64,000 nt of DNA from Endomychus coccineus (GCA_958510875.1 OY294067.1:263722180-263786179); one strand, 5' to 3'. Counted from the stretch's first letter, positions 1-12,639 are shown. The notes: a model not told the origin generated them from the sequence alone. A program made the numbers and translations.

Positions 1-840
1 TTTTAGATTATTAGGTTAGATCCAAGCATAAAACATATTGTGGAATCAGTTGTGCTCATATATAAAACAGGCTACTATTACCGATCACACATAATTTCAT
101 CATTACTTATTACTCTATAATAAATACTTATATTGAAAAAAAGGTCCATTTTTTCAGTTAGCATAAAAATTTAACTTCCGTCTACACGAGGACGGAGGAT
201 TGAGTGAATGAATAATGTCGAGTATATGCGTGCTGTTGTAGCTGTATACAGTGTATAGTGTGTATACGCAGTGTATACGTATACCTGTCCTATATACCAT
301 AATCGAGAACACTGGCTCACACAGGCAGGCTCACCAACACCGACTCAGATATGCACACGTGTGTATAGAGAGACTGCCTGACGCCTGACTCGAGTCCCGT
401 ACGGCTGCAGTTGCGCACGCAGCAGTATACATAATATCTAATATATACAGTATCGGAAAGTATTTATCTTGGGTATGGTGGTTTCATGAGAGCGTAAAGA
501 ATATCTTGCTATATGTTGAGAGAGCATTACAATTTCAGGGCGGTCAGCTCAGGACGTAGGACGTCAGTATCATACCCGCACCAGTCGGGAAAATGTGCGA
601 GTCGATGTGTACGCCTCGGGTGGGGTAAGAGGAGGGACGCGCAGCAGTGCGTCTCTCTTGTCTATGTGGTATTATCATTACATTGTGTTCCTTGTTGCTC
701 ATGTAGATTTCTGTCTATACCCCAGAAGAATTGTTTCCGATACTGTATAGCTACAGCGTGACGGGATGTGACGGACTCATGGTTTTACCCCTCATCTGAA
801 ATAGCTCAACGCGCCTAAAGAAATTTTCACTTCAAAAAAA
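1..840 (+). repeat. Interspersed repeat R1, copy 1 (filled by a MITE)
   Basis: Nearly the whole stretch aligns to a second copy at 39,915-40,385: both share the blocks 'ggctactattacc', 'cacgaggacggaggattg', 'gactgcctgacgcctgac' and 'catctgaaatagctcaacgc'. Copy 1 has two extra segments: about 78 bp rich in GT/TA (roughly 205-285) and the 298-bp MITE at 448-745. No long open frame or recognisable protein is present. It may be a non-autonomous element or the untranslated part of a larger transposon. The left end may lie outside the window. Confidence 0.75.
448..745. mobile_element. MITE M1, copy 1 (Tc1/mariner-like, TA target)
   Basis: A 298-bp segment bounded by inverted termini CAGTATCGGAAA and TTTCCGATACTG, flanked by TA at 446-447 and 746-747. 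The related repeat at 39.9-40.4 kb lacks it and reads 'aatatatatagctac' at the matching point, which is exactly what removing the element plus one TA predicts. A second copy lies at 12,344-12,639. It has no transposase frame, so it is non-autonomous. A TA duplication with CAG termini fits the Tc1/mariner group; the family name is inference. Confidence 0.85.
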
Positions 841-1208
841 TTTAACTAAATTCAGATTCACTCATTTTCATCTCGTTAATGGTAACGCTAATTCACGAAT
901 TAAATTCATTCTTCGACGTAATCCTTACAAAACTTGCCCATCTTCACAATGTATTCTCAATTATTTCCTCTTCTGTACAGATAAGGAGTATCCCCCATTG
1001 TGCGGTTCTTGGTTTTACGATCACTGGTGCAATATTAGTCTTCCAAAAATCCAAATAACCGGAACCGTGCAACCGGTTAGGTACTACCACGTATGGTTGT
1101 GCTGAAGAAATTATCCTGTAAAATCATGAAATACACCAACCCAAAATGGAACGCATAGTTATCGAAAACGCCTCAGAATCAAAAATATTAATTTCTACAG
1201 TCATCTAG

Positions 1209-1315
1209 TTTTTTTTAATACTTTGACTACTCAACAGGGAAACCTAAAATGTTCGAAGAACATCGTGAGAGCCAGCGGTGGAATGTTGGGGAGGAGATGG
1301 GCATTCAACATTGTC
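1209..1315 (-). mobile_element. LINE family J, 3' terminus only
   Basis: A T-rich run followed by 'actttgactac' and 'catcgtgagagccagcggtgg' matches, as reverse complement, the 3' untranslated end of family J copies at 20,990, 28,405 and 45,042. Read on the minus strand it ends in a poly-A-like tail. It abuts an opposite-strand internal fragment of the same family that starts near 1,325. Confidence 0.7.
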
Positions 1316-1324
1316 TTTTGTCAG

Positions 1325-2520
1325 GGTACAAGTAGGTGCATTTTGCTCGATCTCAATACCAAGAGGTCTATGGTGCCAGACGGAATTCCACCTGTCATTC
1401 TCAAGAAATGTGTGCCTGAATTAACCAGTTTTCTGTAGGTTATTCACTCTTTCATATAAACTTGCCGTGCAACCAATTCCAAAAAAGGAAAGAAGACCTT
1501 TTCTAATAATTATAGACAAATTGCACCATTATCTGTGTTCTCTAAAGTGATGAAGAAAGCAACCAACATCGAGCTCATCAAATATCTAGAGAGCTACAAA
1601 ATTGTGAATGACCGGCAACATGGCTCTCGTCAGCAGAGATCAACAGGAGACTTGCTTGCTTACGTAACACATGTATGGCAGACATCTATTGAAAAACATG
1701 GAGAATGTCTAGCTGTATCATTGAATCTCCCGAAAGCATATGACCGAGTATGGCACCAAAGCCTTCTTGGGAAACTTCTGTCATATGGTTTGTCGCCTCA
1801 ACTTTGTCGCTTACTATCGAGTTTTCTCTCAGATAAGATCATTCCATGTGGTGGTTAACGGAGTTTCCTTTGATACAATAGCTATCAACTCTGGTGTTCT
1901 ACAGGGATCTGTCTTGGCACCAACTCCGTTTCTGTTCCATATCAACGGTGTGCTGGAAGTGACGATCTGTCTCGTCCACGGCTTTGCAGATGATGGTACA
2001 CTTCATGTCGCTTTCTCATCTAGAGCCCCTATACTATCCATTGAAGCGAGAAGAGCAAGACAGGGACAGGTTGACGCAACTAATGAAGATCTAGCAAACA
2101 TTTTGAAGTGAGGATCTGATAATCACAATTCCTAATATGATGATGTCAGGTACAACTATTCCCATGAAGTGTTCCATAACAATTCTCGGGATCATCAACA
2201 ACAGCACCTTCTCATGGGATGATCGTCCATTGCGAAAACGGCTCCACAAAAACTTTTTTCTTCTATTCCGTACTAAGAGCTACTTTACATCCCAGCAGCT
2301 CCTCATAATGTACAAAGCACAGATTCGATCTGTCCTGAAGTACTGTTCACATGTTTGGAGTTCGGCTCTCAAACATACGCTAAAGCTTTTGGATTCTATC
2401 CAGAAGAGAGATATTGGTCTGATTGATGATGTCACATTTACTAGTTCATTGACCTCTCTAGAACGTCGTGGTTGACGAACTCTCCATTTTCAGTGGAGAG
2501 AAGCGACAATCACTTCTGTT
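1325..2520 (+). pseudogene. LINE family J reverse transcriptase pseudogene (Jockey/CR1-like)
   Basis: Three frames together give a reverse transcriptase in the right order. First comes fingers-type sequence 'PDGIPPVILKKC' near 1,378. Next are 'NYRQIAPLSVFSKVMKK' and the catalytic-A region 'NLPKAYDRVWHQSLLGKL' near 1,720-1,780. Then come 'SGVLQGSVLAPT' near 1,890 and the active-site box 'FADDGTLH' near 1,983. Last is the C-terminal LINE signature 'YKAQIRSVLKYCSHVW' near 2,310, ending 'TSLERRG' at 2,475. Frameshifts near 1,440, 1,840 and 2,110 disable it. The endonuclease half and the 3' end are missing, so it is truncated at both ends. The closest families by signature are Jockey/CR1-type non-LTR retrotransposons; the exact clade is not settled here. 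Confidence 0.85.
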
Positions 2521-2529
2521 TGAGATGCG

Positions 2530-3670
2530 AGGGAAACAAAGTGGAGTCGTCAATCCACTTTCCACCAACAGTAGGGTTTAAATTACAAAAGTTAATTTGT
2601 TTCAAAGTTACTTATTGTATTTTCATCATTAACATGCGGGAAACCTAACATATTTTTATGATGTTTGTAACTGCGAAGGCATTCGACAATACTGTTCTAA
2701 TCTTTTATTGCTTTTATTTGTCCTACAAAATGCCTAGAAGTCTCCTTTTCAATATTAACATTATAAATAAATTCCTAAAATACGTTTGTGTATCACTTGC
2801 ACATATTATGAACTATTCCATTCATTTATAATATTGTGTTTCTAAATATTGTAATATATAACGGGAAAAAATGTGAACTCTTCGTTCAACATAACATTGC
2901 TGTTCCGTATATACTCGTTTACGGTACAATGTCATATCAATATTGACTGCTAGCAACAAAATGTGTTTGTTATTTAACCAATGCATTGTTATCGGTGCTG
3001 ACACCTGGCAGCTGTATGCTCAACACTATACCTGGCGTTTCTTTGAAACTCTTGAGAACTTTGGATCAATACGTTGCATTCTTAATAATTCTTTCAGTGT
3101 GACATCTATCTTCTGATAGATGGCGTTTGGAACACTTGGTGCTTCAACATTCCCAAATGAGGTTTGTTATACCTAGCACAAACTTAACTCTATCTACTGA
3201 CTGCTAACACGAAAAATGTTCATTATTAATCAAATGTGTTGGATAGAATCGTTAGCTGTGAAACAATTGATAGCGATTGGGAACCGAGGAACCGACATAG
3301 TTATAGTAATACAGTGATTTCAGTTCTTGTATTTCTTTTCGTACAATATTGTTCAAGCGCATTGAAATGAAACTTAATTTTTTCACGTGATTCGTCTTTT
3401 AATGAAAAACCCAAAAACGACTGAAATAACAATGGAACGATAACAGTGAAATGATGAAATTGATGTTTCAATAAAATTTACTACAATGCATATTGAACTA
3501 CAAAACATTTCGTATTGGAAGTCTACAAAGTTTCAGTTCACCAGGTTGAACCGTTACAACACGTTTTTTAGTCCCAGAGAGTTGTTCCGCTCTTCTCATG
3601 GACTCGCTATTGAGAGGAGTAAGACCTGAAGTCACCGAATCAATCATCTCCGAAAGTGATATAATAAAAC
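2530..3670. other. Unassigned noncoding stretch
   Basis: No convincing coding frame. A degenerate repeat of about 50 bp is visible ('actgctagcaacaaaatg' near 2,945 and 'actgctaacacgaaaaatg' near 3,200). I see nothing else I can name. Confidence 0.5.
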
Positions 3671-3679
3671 ACCCTCGGA

Positions 3680-3925
3680 AATGTTGATGTTCAAACACCA
3701 TCTACCGGAAAGCAAATGTCCTACTAAGAATGCAATTCCCAATGCTACGCATTGATCACACATTTGTCGCGATTCAAATAATCAACGAGGAACAGTGGGA
3801 GATACCACCGGCAGGTGACGGCCCCGCAACAATGATAACAATCCTTTACTGACTAACGAAATTTCCCAAACTATAAAGAGAGCAGATTGACAGATTGGTT
3901 ACATTGTCAGACATGAAAATGAAAA
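3680..3925 (+). repeat. Short interspersed repeat R2, copy A
   Basis: About 245 bp shared in direct orientation with 6,020-6,245. Shared blocks are 'caccatctaccggaaagc', 'gtcgcgattcaaa', 'caggtgacggccccgca' and 'ataaagagagca'. There is no coding capacity. A shorter sequence at 20,685-20,820 carries a related start ('cgccatctaggagcagatg'), suggesting a small non-autonomous DNA element or SINE family. No clear target duplication was found. Confidence 0.7.
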
Positions 3926-3991
3926 TGAAAATTAAAAAAATAGTACGAGGGTAAGTACATCACTTCCAGCACAAATTTAAATTAAACGTTT

Positions 3992-4309
3992 GGAATTTAT
4001 ACAGGAATCTTTAAGCAATATATACAAAAAAGAATGTATGGCCATAAGTATAGCACAAGACACAAAAACTTAGAAAATTCCACCGTCCTTGCTAAACACT
4101 GCTTTGATTATAACCATCAATTCGATTACAAAAATGTTAATATTTCAACTAAGGAAACCAATTATTATAAAAGATCTATCCTGGAGATGATTCACATAAA
4201 ACGTGACTCCAAATCTGTAAAGCATAGGACAGATATTCAGACACTAGGTCAGATTCATACTAACTTAATTAACTCTTGCAAATTCCTACATGCGTCTTTA
4301 TACTGTTAA
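3992..4309 (+). pseudogene. PLE C-terminal GIY-YIG endonuclease fragment
   Basis: The open frame begins upstream of its first ATG (4,034) with 'GIYTGIFKQYIQKRMYGHKY', matching the GIY...YIG-type start of the endonuclease domain found at the C-terminus of Penelope-like retroelements. It continues with 'AKHCFDYNHQFDY', 'TKETNYYKRSILEMIHIK' and a stop at 4,309. The same protein is encoded at 26,243-26,674 (minus), 26,750-26,963 (plus) and 47,773-48,165 (minus). In the family this domain nicks target DNA next to the RT. Only about 105 residues remain, with no RT, so the copy is 5'-truncated. It is followed by a 3' region of about 440 bp with a hammerhead-like motif. Confidence 0.9.
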
Positions 4310-4755
4310 AAGTATATTTTAGATAGAATGTCAAAAGTATATTTCCAATAACTGATAAACCATTTTCTATTAGCTCGTGAATCTTAGCATCTAGTTTGAA
4401 AGTGGATACTTGAACTTAATGTTCCCGTTTTTAGTAATTCATAGACTTTGTTGACATGAGCTCGCATTTATTAAGAGTACTGCTTAACAGTGGATTCTTG
4501 ATATATTAGACTTATAACATTGATGTGTTACAATTTCGATTATTCGTGCTTCTGTTCATTTCGGCGACGTGGGCATTTTAATTGAAGTTGGTGCGATAAG
4601 GACGCTTTGTGTTAATACAATTAGTTTTAAGTAATCCAATCTTAGACGTAATAACTCTTCTGATGATGGTCGTGAGACCGAAACGTACGTAAGGACGAGA
4701 AAATATAATAGCATAAGTGTTAATGTGACCCATTTCTCGAGAATTTATATATAAA
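4310..4755 (+). mobile_element. PLE 3' region
   Basis: Noncoding tail of the 3,992-4,309 PLE. It aligns block by block with 26,965-27,375 (plus), 25,776-26,240 (minus) and 48,440-48,745 (plus): 'gataaggacgctttgtg', 'caattagttttaag', the ribozyme-like core and the closing 'gacccatttctcgagaatt'. Confidence 0.8.
4655..4697 (+). ncRNA. Hammerhead-ribozyme-like motif in PLE
   Basis: The core CTGATGA is at 4,660-4,666. Stem II is GGTC (4,668-4,671) and GACC (4,676-4,679) around loop GTGA, then GAAA at 4,680-4,683, then the palindrome ACGTACGT (minimal stem III). Stem I is a weak TCTT/AGGA pairing. One unpaired T lies between the core and stem II. PLEs are known to carry type I hammerheads with very short stem III; assignment to that class is by motif and context. 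Activity is untested. Confidence 0.7.
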
Positions 4756-4759
4756 AGAT

Positions 4760-6010
4760 ATCATCTGTTTTCTGTTTCACACTTTAAAAGGGTGACAACC
4801 CAGTTACCCAAAATGCGTTATGAGAATAATGAATAATTTGGGAAATATTCACAATCCCATCGACGTTTATGGTATGAAAAACTATTGCTCAGAGTATAAC
4901 AGTCCCATGTTATCTATTTATTCTCCAGCGAACTTTTGCATTCAAGATTACATTGAATTTTAAGTGTTAGAGTACACGATTCTCTCACTTTTATACCGGC
5001 TATTAAATTATCTTCTGTCGTGTTATGGCAAAGGAACGAAGAAAATTCCCGCACAACGTGAAAAATCATCGGCTCTGAATCAACCCTCACTAGAATCAAT
5101 TAGATTCTGATTGCACGGAAGTGCAGCGTCTCATTTAGATGAATGTTACGCCGAATAATTTTTCTCGGTGGAATATGGAATGAAAAATGTAAACGAATGG
5201 ATGCGAGATATGATTTGAGCACAGTTTTTTTGAAATTGTGTTTTCACTATCGCGTCCCAAACGTTCACGTGTTTTGATAACTTCTTGTTATCTTTCTCGT
5301 ACACTAGATGTCTGAGTAAACAAATGAACGCAGACACGGAAATATATTATATAAATGTAAAATAGACTAGACTGGGATCATCAGTTAATCGACTATACTG
5401 AAAATGAAGACTTTGGTTGTACTGTCACATCTGATTTTTTTTATCTCTTGTCTACTCGAGCGGATGACTTATATAATTTTCGTGAAAAATCGTGTGAGCC
5501 AGATATGAAATTTAGGGAGACACATAGAAATTTTTATTGAATATACGAGAGTGATACGGAACAGGAAATACCTGACTAGGCAAAAAGAGAAAAAATACCC
5601 TGTAGTACAGATTGTTCATGATATCAAATACATTAATATGTATACACTGATAATTAATTTATAGTATCATTATAAAACCCGAGGATTATGAATTATAACA
5701 CACACGTGAATTAGGGGTTATATGTTACGTTTGGTTTATAAGTCACTAAATACTAGAAAACGAGAAACTTAATATTCAATAAAATTAACATTGATAGTGA
5801 AAAAAATTAATAACACTCAAACGGGTTTGAAACGAAAATATTTTGGACATTATTATCAGAAGAAATACGTTCAATCTCCTGATCTGAACTGCACTATTTA
5901 GATTTTTTATTAGTGCCTTGGATCAGCCACGTCTAATTCATTGTTGATCGATTCTTCAAGATAACCTTATACAAACATTACGGACCGCCAACTGCCTTAC
6001 TGTATTGTTT
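4760..6010. other. Unassigned noncoding stretch
   Basis: A/T-rich sequence. The open frames at 4,914-5,099 and 5,146-5,337 are short and show no family signature. I see no repeat shared with the rest of the window. Confidence 0.5.
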
Positions 6011-6019
6011 GACAAACCC

Positions 6020-6245
6020 AGATGTTCCAACACCATCTACCGGAAAGCAGATGTCCCACTGATAATGCAATTCACGAGGCTACGTATTGGATCAACACAG
6101 TTGTCGCGATTCAAAAAATCAACGAAGAATAGTGGGAAATACTACCGCCAGGTGACGGCCCCGCATCAATAATAACAATTGTACCTATATATTGTATCTA
6201 TAAAGAGAGCAAATAGATATATAGGTTAGATTATCACACATGAAA
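6020..6245 (+). repeat. Short interspersed repeat R2, copy B
   Basis: Second copy of the repeat at 3,680-3,925, same orientation, about 80% similar by eye. It begins 'gttccaacaccatctacc' and ends near 'ttatcacacatgaaaatc'. No protein-coding potential. Confidence 0.7.
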
Positions 6246-6249
6246 ATCC

Positions 6250-9200
6250 GAACATACTGTAATAATCCGACGAATTATTACTTTAGGGTTCTTTGATAAT
6301 CCAATTTAATTCGAATTTAAGTTTTGTAAATTATTATATCTTGAACAGGATATACCAAACATGTCTAGCGACTGTTGTAACCCGAACCCTCTCTCCGGGG
6401 CACCGACTTCTAGGCCAGCCAGGAATCATATTCAGCAAACGTAGCACAGTACGAGACCAATGGTACTTTTTTCTGAGTCAGGATAAATCCATGTGGAGTT
6501 GAAAAAAGCTGTCATGCGCCCAGTCAGATTCCTGTAGTTCGTTTTTTTATAACGTATGGGCGGGGTCTTGCCCCGGTATTCAAAAAACATATTTTCTAAA
6601 TTAGCGCGTGGGGTGGCCCCCGCTTCAATGATTTCAAACAAAAAATTACTTTGAGAAAAAAGGAGAGTTCTTCACCACCTACTTCTGTATGTTCAGTCAG
6701 CTTTATATCCACAGGGATGAGCCATTGTTGCATTAATTGAAGTCATATATTTTACTTAGATTCCACACGCAAAATAATTGAACTATTTTCAATTTCTTTC
6801 CATTTTTGTTGAGATAATGTCTCTATAAAATGATAAAGTAAATATCCAGTCAAGTCATGTAGAACCTTAATCCAGGCTAATTTTTGTTCCAAAGATCATA
6901 TTTTTTGAAATCAATTAATATCCCATTTATCAAGATTGTAACAAATTAAATTCAAGAAATTTATAGTTCAAATTAATTTATCAATTTGTGTTCATATAAG
7001 TCCATAAAAAAATTATTTCAATTCAACCTACGTTAAATTTTGCTTGTAGTATTGTAAAAGAAAGAAACCCGGAGCTGTATGTAGCTTGCGTAGGGGTAGT
7101 TTGGAGCATTGAATTGGCTCATAGTTAGAACTCAGTTGTGTAGGAAATTAAACGTAGGATTTGTGCAACAAAGGTTATGTATTCCTAGGACTGAAGCAGC
7201 ACTGGACTTGTTCGCGTCTTTCGCGTTTCGCGGAAAGTGTTTGTTCCCTAAAAATCATTTCGTGACAATTCCATGGCACCCATAATTTAATCTGACGTAC
7301 AACTCGAGTGCATAAATTTTCTGTGTCTTGATTCGAGAGGAAATTGTTATATTAGACCAACGGAGTAAGTGCATTTTGATTGCCAAAGAACAATTGTTAT
7401 ATTGACTTTCAACCTCTGAATCGGCGATATAACATAATGTGGACATTTAATCTTCAGATCACGATCCGCCTGCCAATGTTTATTTTGTTAATATATGTTT
7501 TTTTTCAGCCATTCAGCCTAAGTATTGATCATCGGCGTGTTCGAGCGCGAAATCGATAACTTTTCGGAGTTTGTACTAATTAGCTTTCACTGGTTACAAC
7601 TCTCTCAAGAGAACCTGAGCAGGAACTCGCTCACTGGCAGAAGGGGTAGAACTAGCTACATCGATAATGGTCTCCCAGGCCCCACTTAGTGTGAACCTGA
7701 ATTAGACCAGTCTTTAAATTCATATATATTATTTCCGTAACCAAATTTTGGATTAATTCTATATTCGTTTGCTGTTTTATGATGTACTAAATTTTGTTAA
7801 TATTTATTCAATATATATTTATCATTTAATTTGACTAACGAGTTTAACTGGTAATTCCTAATCACCTCACAGCGAATACGACCTTCAGAATTTACGCTTG
7901 AATAAATATAAAGATGTAATTGTACAAGGCGGTCCGTTGGAAGGGATTAAGGCATCGTAGTCAAAAACAGCTTCTAGGTGGGCTGAATTATATACCTAGT
8001 GGTGGCAGCTAAAAAGAACCTTAAGGGTACACGGAGCAAGTAAGATCTTTGATACCCGAGCAGGTTCCAACAAATAATTCTCAATTCAAATAATACTTCG
8101 ATGAGGTATTAACGCTACCTGAAATACCCAGCCGACTGTTACAAGTACAAGTGTTACAAACAGTGATATAGACTTCCAAACATATTCACTTGCCTGGAAG
8201 AATTAAATCTGGAGGAACTTCAGATTTATGAAACATACGCTCGGCGCACTGTTACAATACGAGGGTGTAATAAGGGTTCAGTACAATTTATTTCCTATAT
8301 TAAAAAAAAATCATTATTAGAAAATAAAATTTCATGAAAAATTAAAATATCTGAATGCTCTGTATTTCTATTTCTGCGGAAATATCGAATACCTTTTCAC
8401 AAGCTAATCAACTGTTCTATCAGAATACAAATTAGTTTTCGGAAATCATGATGGAGTGAGACAGTAGCACACTCGCCTAGAAAGTCCTGTAAATTCAATG
8501 CAAGAAAGGAGCAGAGGTTTTTTCCCTAAAAGTGAGTACTATTATCTAAATTATAAATAAATTATAGTGAAAAACGAAATACAAAAAACAGGCCTATAAC
8601 TTCTTAAGAAAGGAAATGAAGTATTACCGATTCTTCGCTAAACTCATTCTAGGAACATGAAACAAGAATTACCTATTTCTGAGAAAAATAGACCACTCAG
8701 AATTCAGAGACAAAAGTGGGTATTTTACCAAAATCCGCACTCTGCTGTTACACACCCCTAGATAGATTTTCCAGATTTTCTAATCATTGAATGCAACATA
8801 AGATATTTAACAATATTGCCTTATTTCGTTCAACTATCTTGTGACATTTAGAAATTAATGATAACGAAACATTTTTAAACTTTCGCAGCATAAGCTAATA
8901 AAATGGCAGGACACTATACATAAATAAGTTAATTTACTTAGATTCCCTTAGATTTTATTGTATTTAATACACTTCAGTCAACACTTTTATTGGTGTCATT
9001 TATTCGGAGAGAGTTGTTTCAACGCGGTAAGTAACGAGTTGGTCTGGCGAGTCAATAAACAGGCAAACATTCGCCGTGCTTGTAATGTTTCTCAATATAA
9101 TTTAACTTTTACGACTAAGTTATGTTTCTGTTAAATACACACCGATGGCGTCGCTGAATAACAGTGCGGTGAACTTCAGCGTAACGTGCTATTGAATCGA

Positions 9201-9370
9201 TGATTCTCGACAGACGCACACACACGCATTAGTTTGGCACTTTCCCGATAGGTGTCTGTCTATACACATATCGTCATATTTTAACTTCAAAATATAACTC
9301 ATAGGCCAATAACCCTGCAAATTTAGACTTATTTATTCTATCTCTATATTTTCTCTTGTAATAGTAATAA
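6250..9370. other. Unassigned noncoding stretch with one GC-richer patch
   Basis: Mostly A/T-rich. A patch at about 6,370-6,640 is clearly richer in G/C ('ctctctccggggcaccg', 'gcgtggggtggcccccg') but gives no coherent protein. The stretch 7,900-8,060 contains 'gtggtggcagct', which resembles sequence next to some LTRs, but I could not find LTR ends. No gene is supported. Confidence 0.45.
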
Positions 9371-9374
9371 CATG

Positions 9375-10015
9375 ATCTCTTCGGTTTTAGGACTAGTCGT
9401 GAAGATTAAAACAACCACTATCACATAAGCTGACCTTTCGTTTTACTATTAAAACTTTATCTAAGCCGCAATGAAATTACAAAACATGTAAGGTAAAATG
9501 TCACGAACTACAATCAAGGAGTTACCAATGTCGTATAGTCTAGAGAAACATTTATAACATATAGACATAAACTGAAAACATATAATATTATTGAACTAGA
9601 TAGAGTATCACTTACCACATACCTTATTGCCATTTTTTAATAATTCTATATCCATATAAAAAATGAGCATAAATGATGTTAAATACATGATGAGTGTTCA
9701 TTAGTATTAAGAATATATGAGATATATGTTATTTTTTATGACTATTTATAATGCTGTATTACATAGAAAATAACATATATTTCATATATTCTTAATACTA
9801 ATGAACACTTATAATATTCATGGACATCCTGTATATGGATATGAATATAGAATTAATAAAAAATTGCAATAAGATTACTCGTGTGTGGTCAATGATACTC
9901 TATCTAGTCTGATAATATTATGCGTTATGAATAGTTTCAATTTGTTTTCAGTTTATGTGTCTATATGTCATAAATAAAGTATTCTAGATGCCTATAGTCC
10001 TAAAACCGAAGAGAT
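9375..10015. mobile_element. Palindromic (foldback-type) element P1
   Basis: The ends are inverted copies: 'atctcttcggttttagg' at 9,375 and 'cctaaaaccgaagagat' ending at 10,015. The inner halves also pair: 9,560-9,740 (with 'gtgttcattagtattaag') against 9,760-9,960 ('cttaatactaatgaacac'). The centre is near 9,750. The left arm has an extra segment of about 130 bp at roughly 9,398-9,530. No transposase, so a non-autonomous element is likely. Confidence 0.8.
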
Positions 10016-10019
10016 GAAT

Positions 10020-12340
10020 GTGCGTGAAATCTATAGGGATGCATCGAATCGCATTGTGTTCATCAATGATCTACTATCCTTTCAGAGGTTTATATTTACA
10101 AAAAAATATAATATTCTGACGGGACCAGAGTGGTGTAATTGTACTATGTTAAATTATCTAAGTTATCTTCTTAATTCAGAAAATTTAATTATATATCTCT
10201 TGATATACTCACAGGAAATTGAGGCCATGTAGGCAAAGAAACCTTAAACTTGTTTACCTGTCTTATATACTGAAGTGCATCTGTGTGCAGCTTTGATGTT
10301 GTCAATTATAGAAAATTTTCTATCGTTCTCTTTTCAACTCCTAAACTTTTCAGGTAATTAGGCAGATTATTGAACTCCTTGATTGCTAAATATTTGTACG
10401 ATTTTTGTTCTTCAACAATTTGCACTTGAGATATGGGTGTATTTTATTTCTACTAGTACTCTTACTATTAAGATAATCCACATTTTAAATTCCATAATCG
10501 TAGCATAAACATTACACGAATTTCTCAGTTCAGGTATCTTATATTCTTTGCATTTCATGACTAGGTTATTATTATTCATGAATACATTACAAATTATACT
10601 TTCATTCAAATGCAAAAGCTACTAGTGTTTTTGATGACGTTTCCATAGATCTTAACAAGATTTCATATCAGTGGAATTGTTCTATAATTCGTATATATAT
10701 GTATTTTCCATCTTTAAAAATGAATTAATACTTCTTCACTGTGTTTCGGACAAACTGCAGTTTCGAAAGATTTGTTTAAAATTTTCGACATAGGGTCAGA
10801 TATATAATGTATTAAATATACATTACTTTTATCCATCCCACCTGCATCTTTTTGAACGAACCAATAATTTCATCAACTCTCAAATAATCTGTCGGTGTTA
10901 GAAAATATGAGTTTTCATTATGAACAATATTACTTTTCAATTCACAGCTATGTATACTATGTATTACAGTATGAAAATAATAATTATCTAAGACATTTGC
11001 CATTCGCTTAAGCTCATTGAATTTTTCATTATTTCAAAGCAAGTTGTCCAAATTTCATTTTTGTTCCTTAATTTATCATTGAAATCATTGTATTCCATTT
11101 TTATTCAATATTTTGTGGATCATTCAAACTTTTTATATGTAGTTTTTTTAATTTACTTCCATTCATCAATATTTTGTTAATCGTATATTTATTTCTTATT
11201 TCAAATTGCATCATTCAAATATAATAATAAATCGTTTCAAATATATTTACAAAAATTGATTTCGAGGCTTCACTCTTAGAGGGCTGTAGCTCCCTTAGGG
11301 AGCATTGTTCGACCCTTGCGTATATGAACTGTTATCTTAAAATCTTTCGAGGAATAAAATCCTGAAGTATAATAACGGTATTTCCAGGCATCCTGTATAC
11401 AATCCGAATAAGCAGACAACATTATACATCGCACAATGCTACCAATTTAAATGTCATAGCGGTTCTCCGGGAAATTCTGATTCAGCGGTGTATTTTATTC
11501 ATGCGGTTAATCACTGATATAAAAAAAGGATGCATTATAAAATATGTATTATTCCAGTAATACAATCGATAGTCATTCTACCTCGCTGGGGTTTGATATA
11601 CATAACCTTTGGTTATTTACTCACAATCAACACAAAACACATTTCTAATTCAATGTAATCGTAATCTCTCGTGAATTTACATCATGTATTATAGTCGTAC
11701 ATGATACACCATAATAGTGACACCAAAAACCAGCTAGAGTATTTGTTACCAAATCGGAAATTTCCCACAAATTATTACGTAGTAAATGGTTACGAAACTC
11801 AAATTTTTCAACACGAATAGAATATTCTGTATCGATGCAATTACAATTTTTTTTGGCAACTATTGTTACCATCGCTCGATATACTTTCATGTATCAAGTT
11901 GTGCACGTCAATGCTAGTTGTAAATCCTATTAAGAATGAAATAAGCAAGCTGTTAGCTATTGATCACGTGACATCCCTCACTTTTGTTAGCAAAATGGCT
12001 TTCGGACACTCCTGCTGGTCAGATGATGATTGTAGGAACAGAAAATATATTGAAAATGATTCAGAAACGGCGGATGAAAGACGTTGAATTATACTCTGTT
12101 AGATTGAAATTTTATCTAAATGGTCGTCTACCTACCTAATGTAGTTCACAACTGAATGTTTCATACTGACCACTACTGTTAGGTTGACTTTCGAAATTAT
12201 TCGCACTAAAATATAACCTTGTTTCATACCGGCACCTGCTGTCACATGAACTATCATAATTCTCCAAGGAGTAAGCGCATAAAATATACTGTGACTTCAC
12301 ATTTTAAAATGAGAGTTTCGGACATTTGTTCAGGTTGGTT
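10020..12340. other. Unassigned noncoding stretch
   Basis: Several frames of 60-80 codons occur but none has a recognisable domain, and base composition does not change across them. I cannot support a gene. Confidence 0.45.
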
Positions 12341-12343
12341 ATA

Positions 12344-12639
12344 CAGGTTCGGAAAACATTTATCTTGGGTATGGTGGTTTTGTGAGAGCGTAAAGAATAG
12401 CTTGCTATATGATGAGAGCATTACAATTTCAGGGCGATCAGCTCAGGACGTAGGACATCAGTATCATACCAGCACCAGTCGGGAGATTGTACGAGTCACT
12501 GTGTACGCCTTGGGTGGGGTAAGAGGAGGGACGTACAGCAGTGTGTTTCTCTTGTTTATGTGGTATTATCATATCATTCCGTTCCTTGTTTCACGTGGAG
12601 ATATATGTCTATACCACAGAAGAATTGTTTCCGATACTG
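12344..12639. mobile_element. MITE M1, copy 2
   Basis: A 296-bp copy of the element at 448-745, with termini CAGGTTCGGAAA and TTTCCGATACTG and TA on both sides (12,342-12,343 and 12,640-12,641). The left terminus has diverged slightly from copy 1. A 198-codon frame runs through and beyond it (12,219-12,815), but it is a chance frame across the MITE and its flanks. Confidence 0.85.

Noticed and set aside
7900..8060. 'gtggtggcagct', reminiscent of sequence beside an LTR primer site
   Set aside because: No LTR termini, no second copy and no gag or pol frame nearby.
9140..9165. 'ggcgtcgctgaataacag', similar to the shared GTCGCTGAATACG motif
   Set aside because: Matches only about 12 bases and lacks the following ACGAATTTGATGT part; likely chance.
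11863..12087. 74-codon frame with a good start context
   Set aside because: No signature, no splice partners and normal intergenic composition; not distinguishable from chance.
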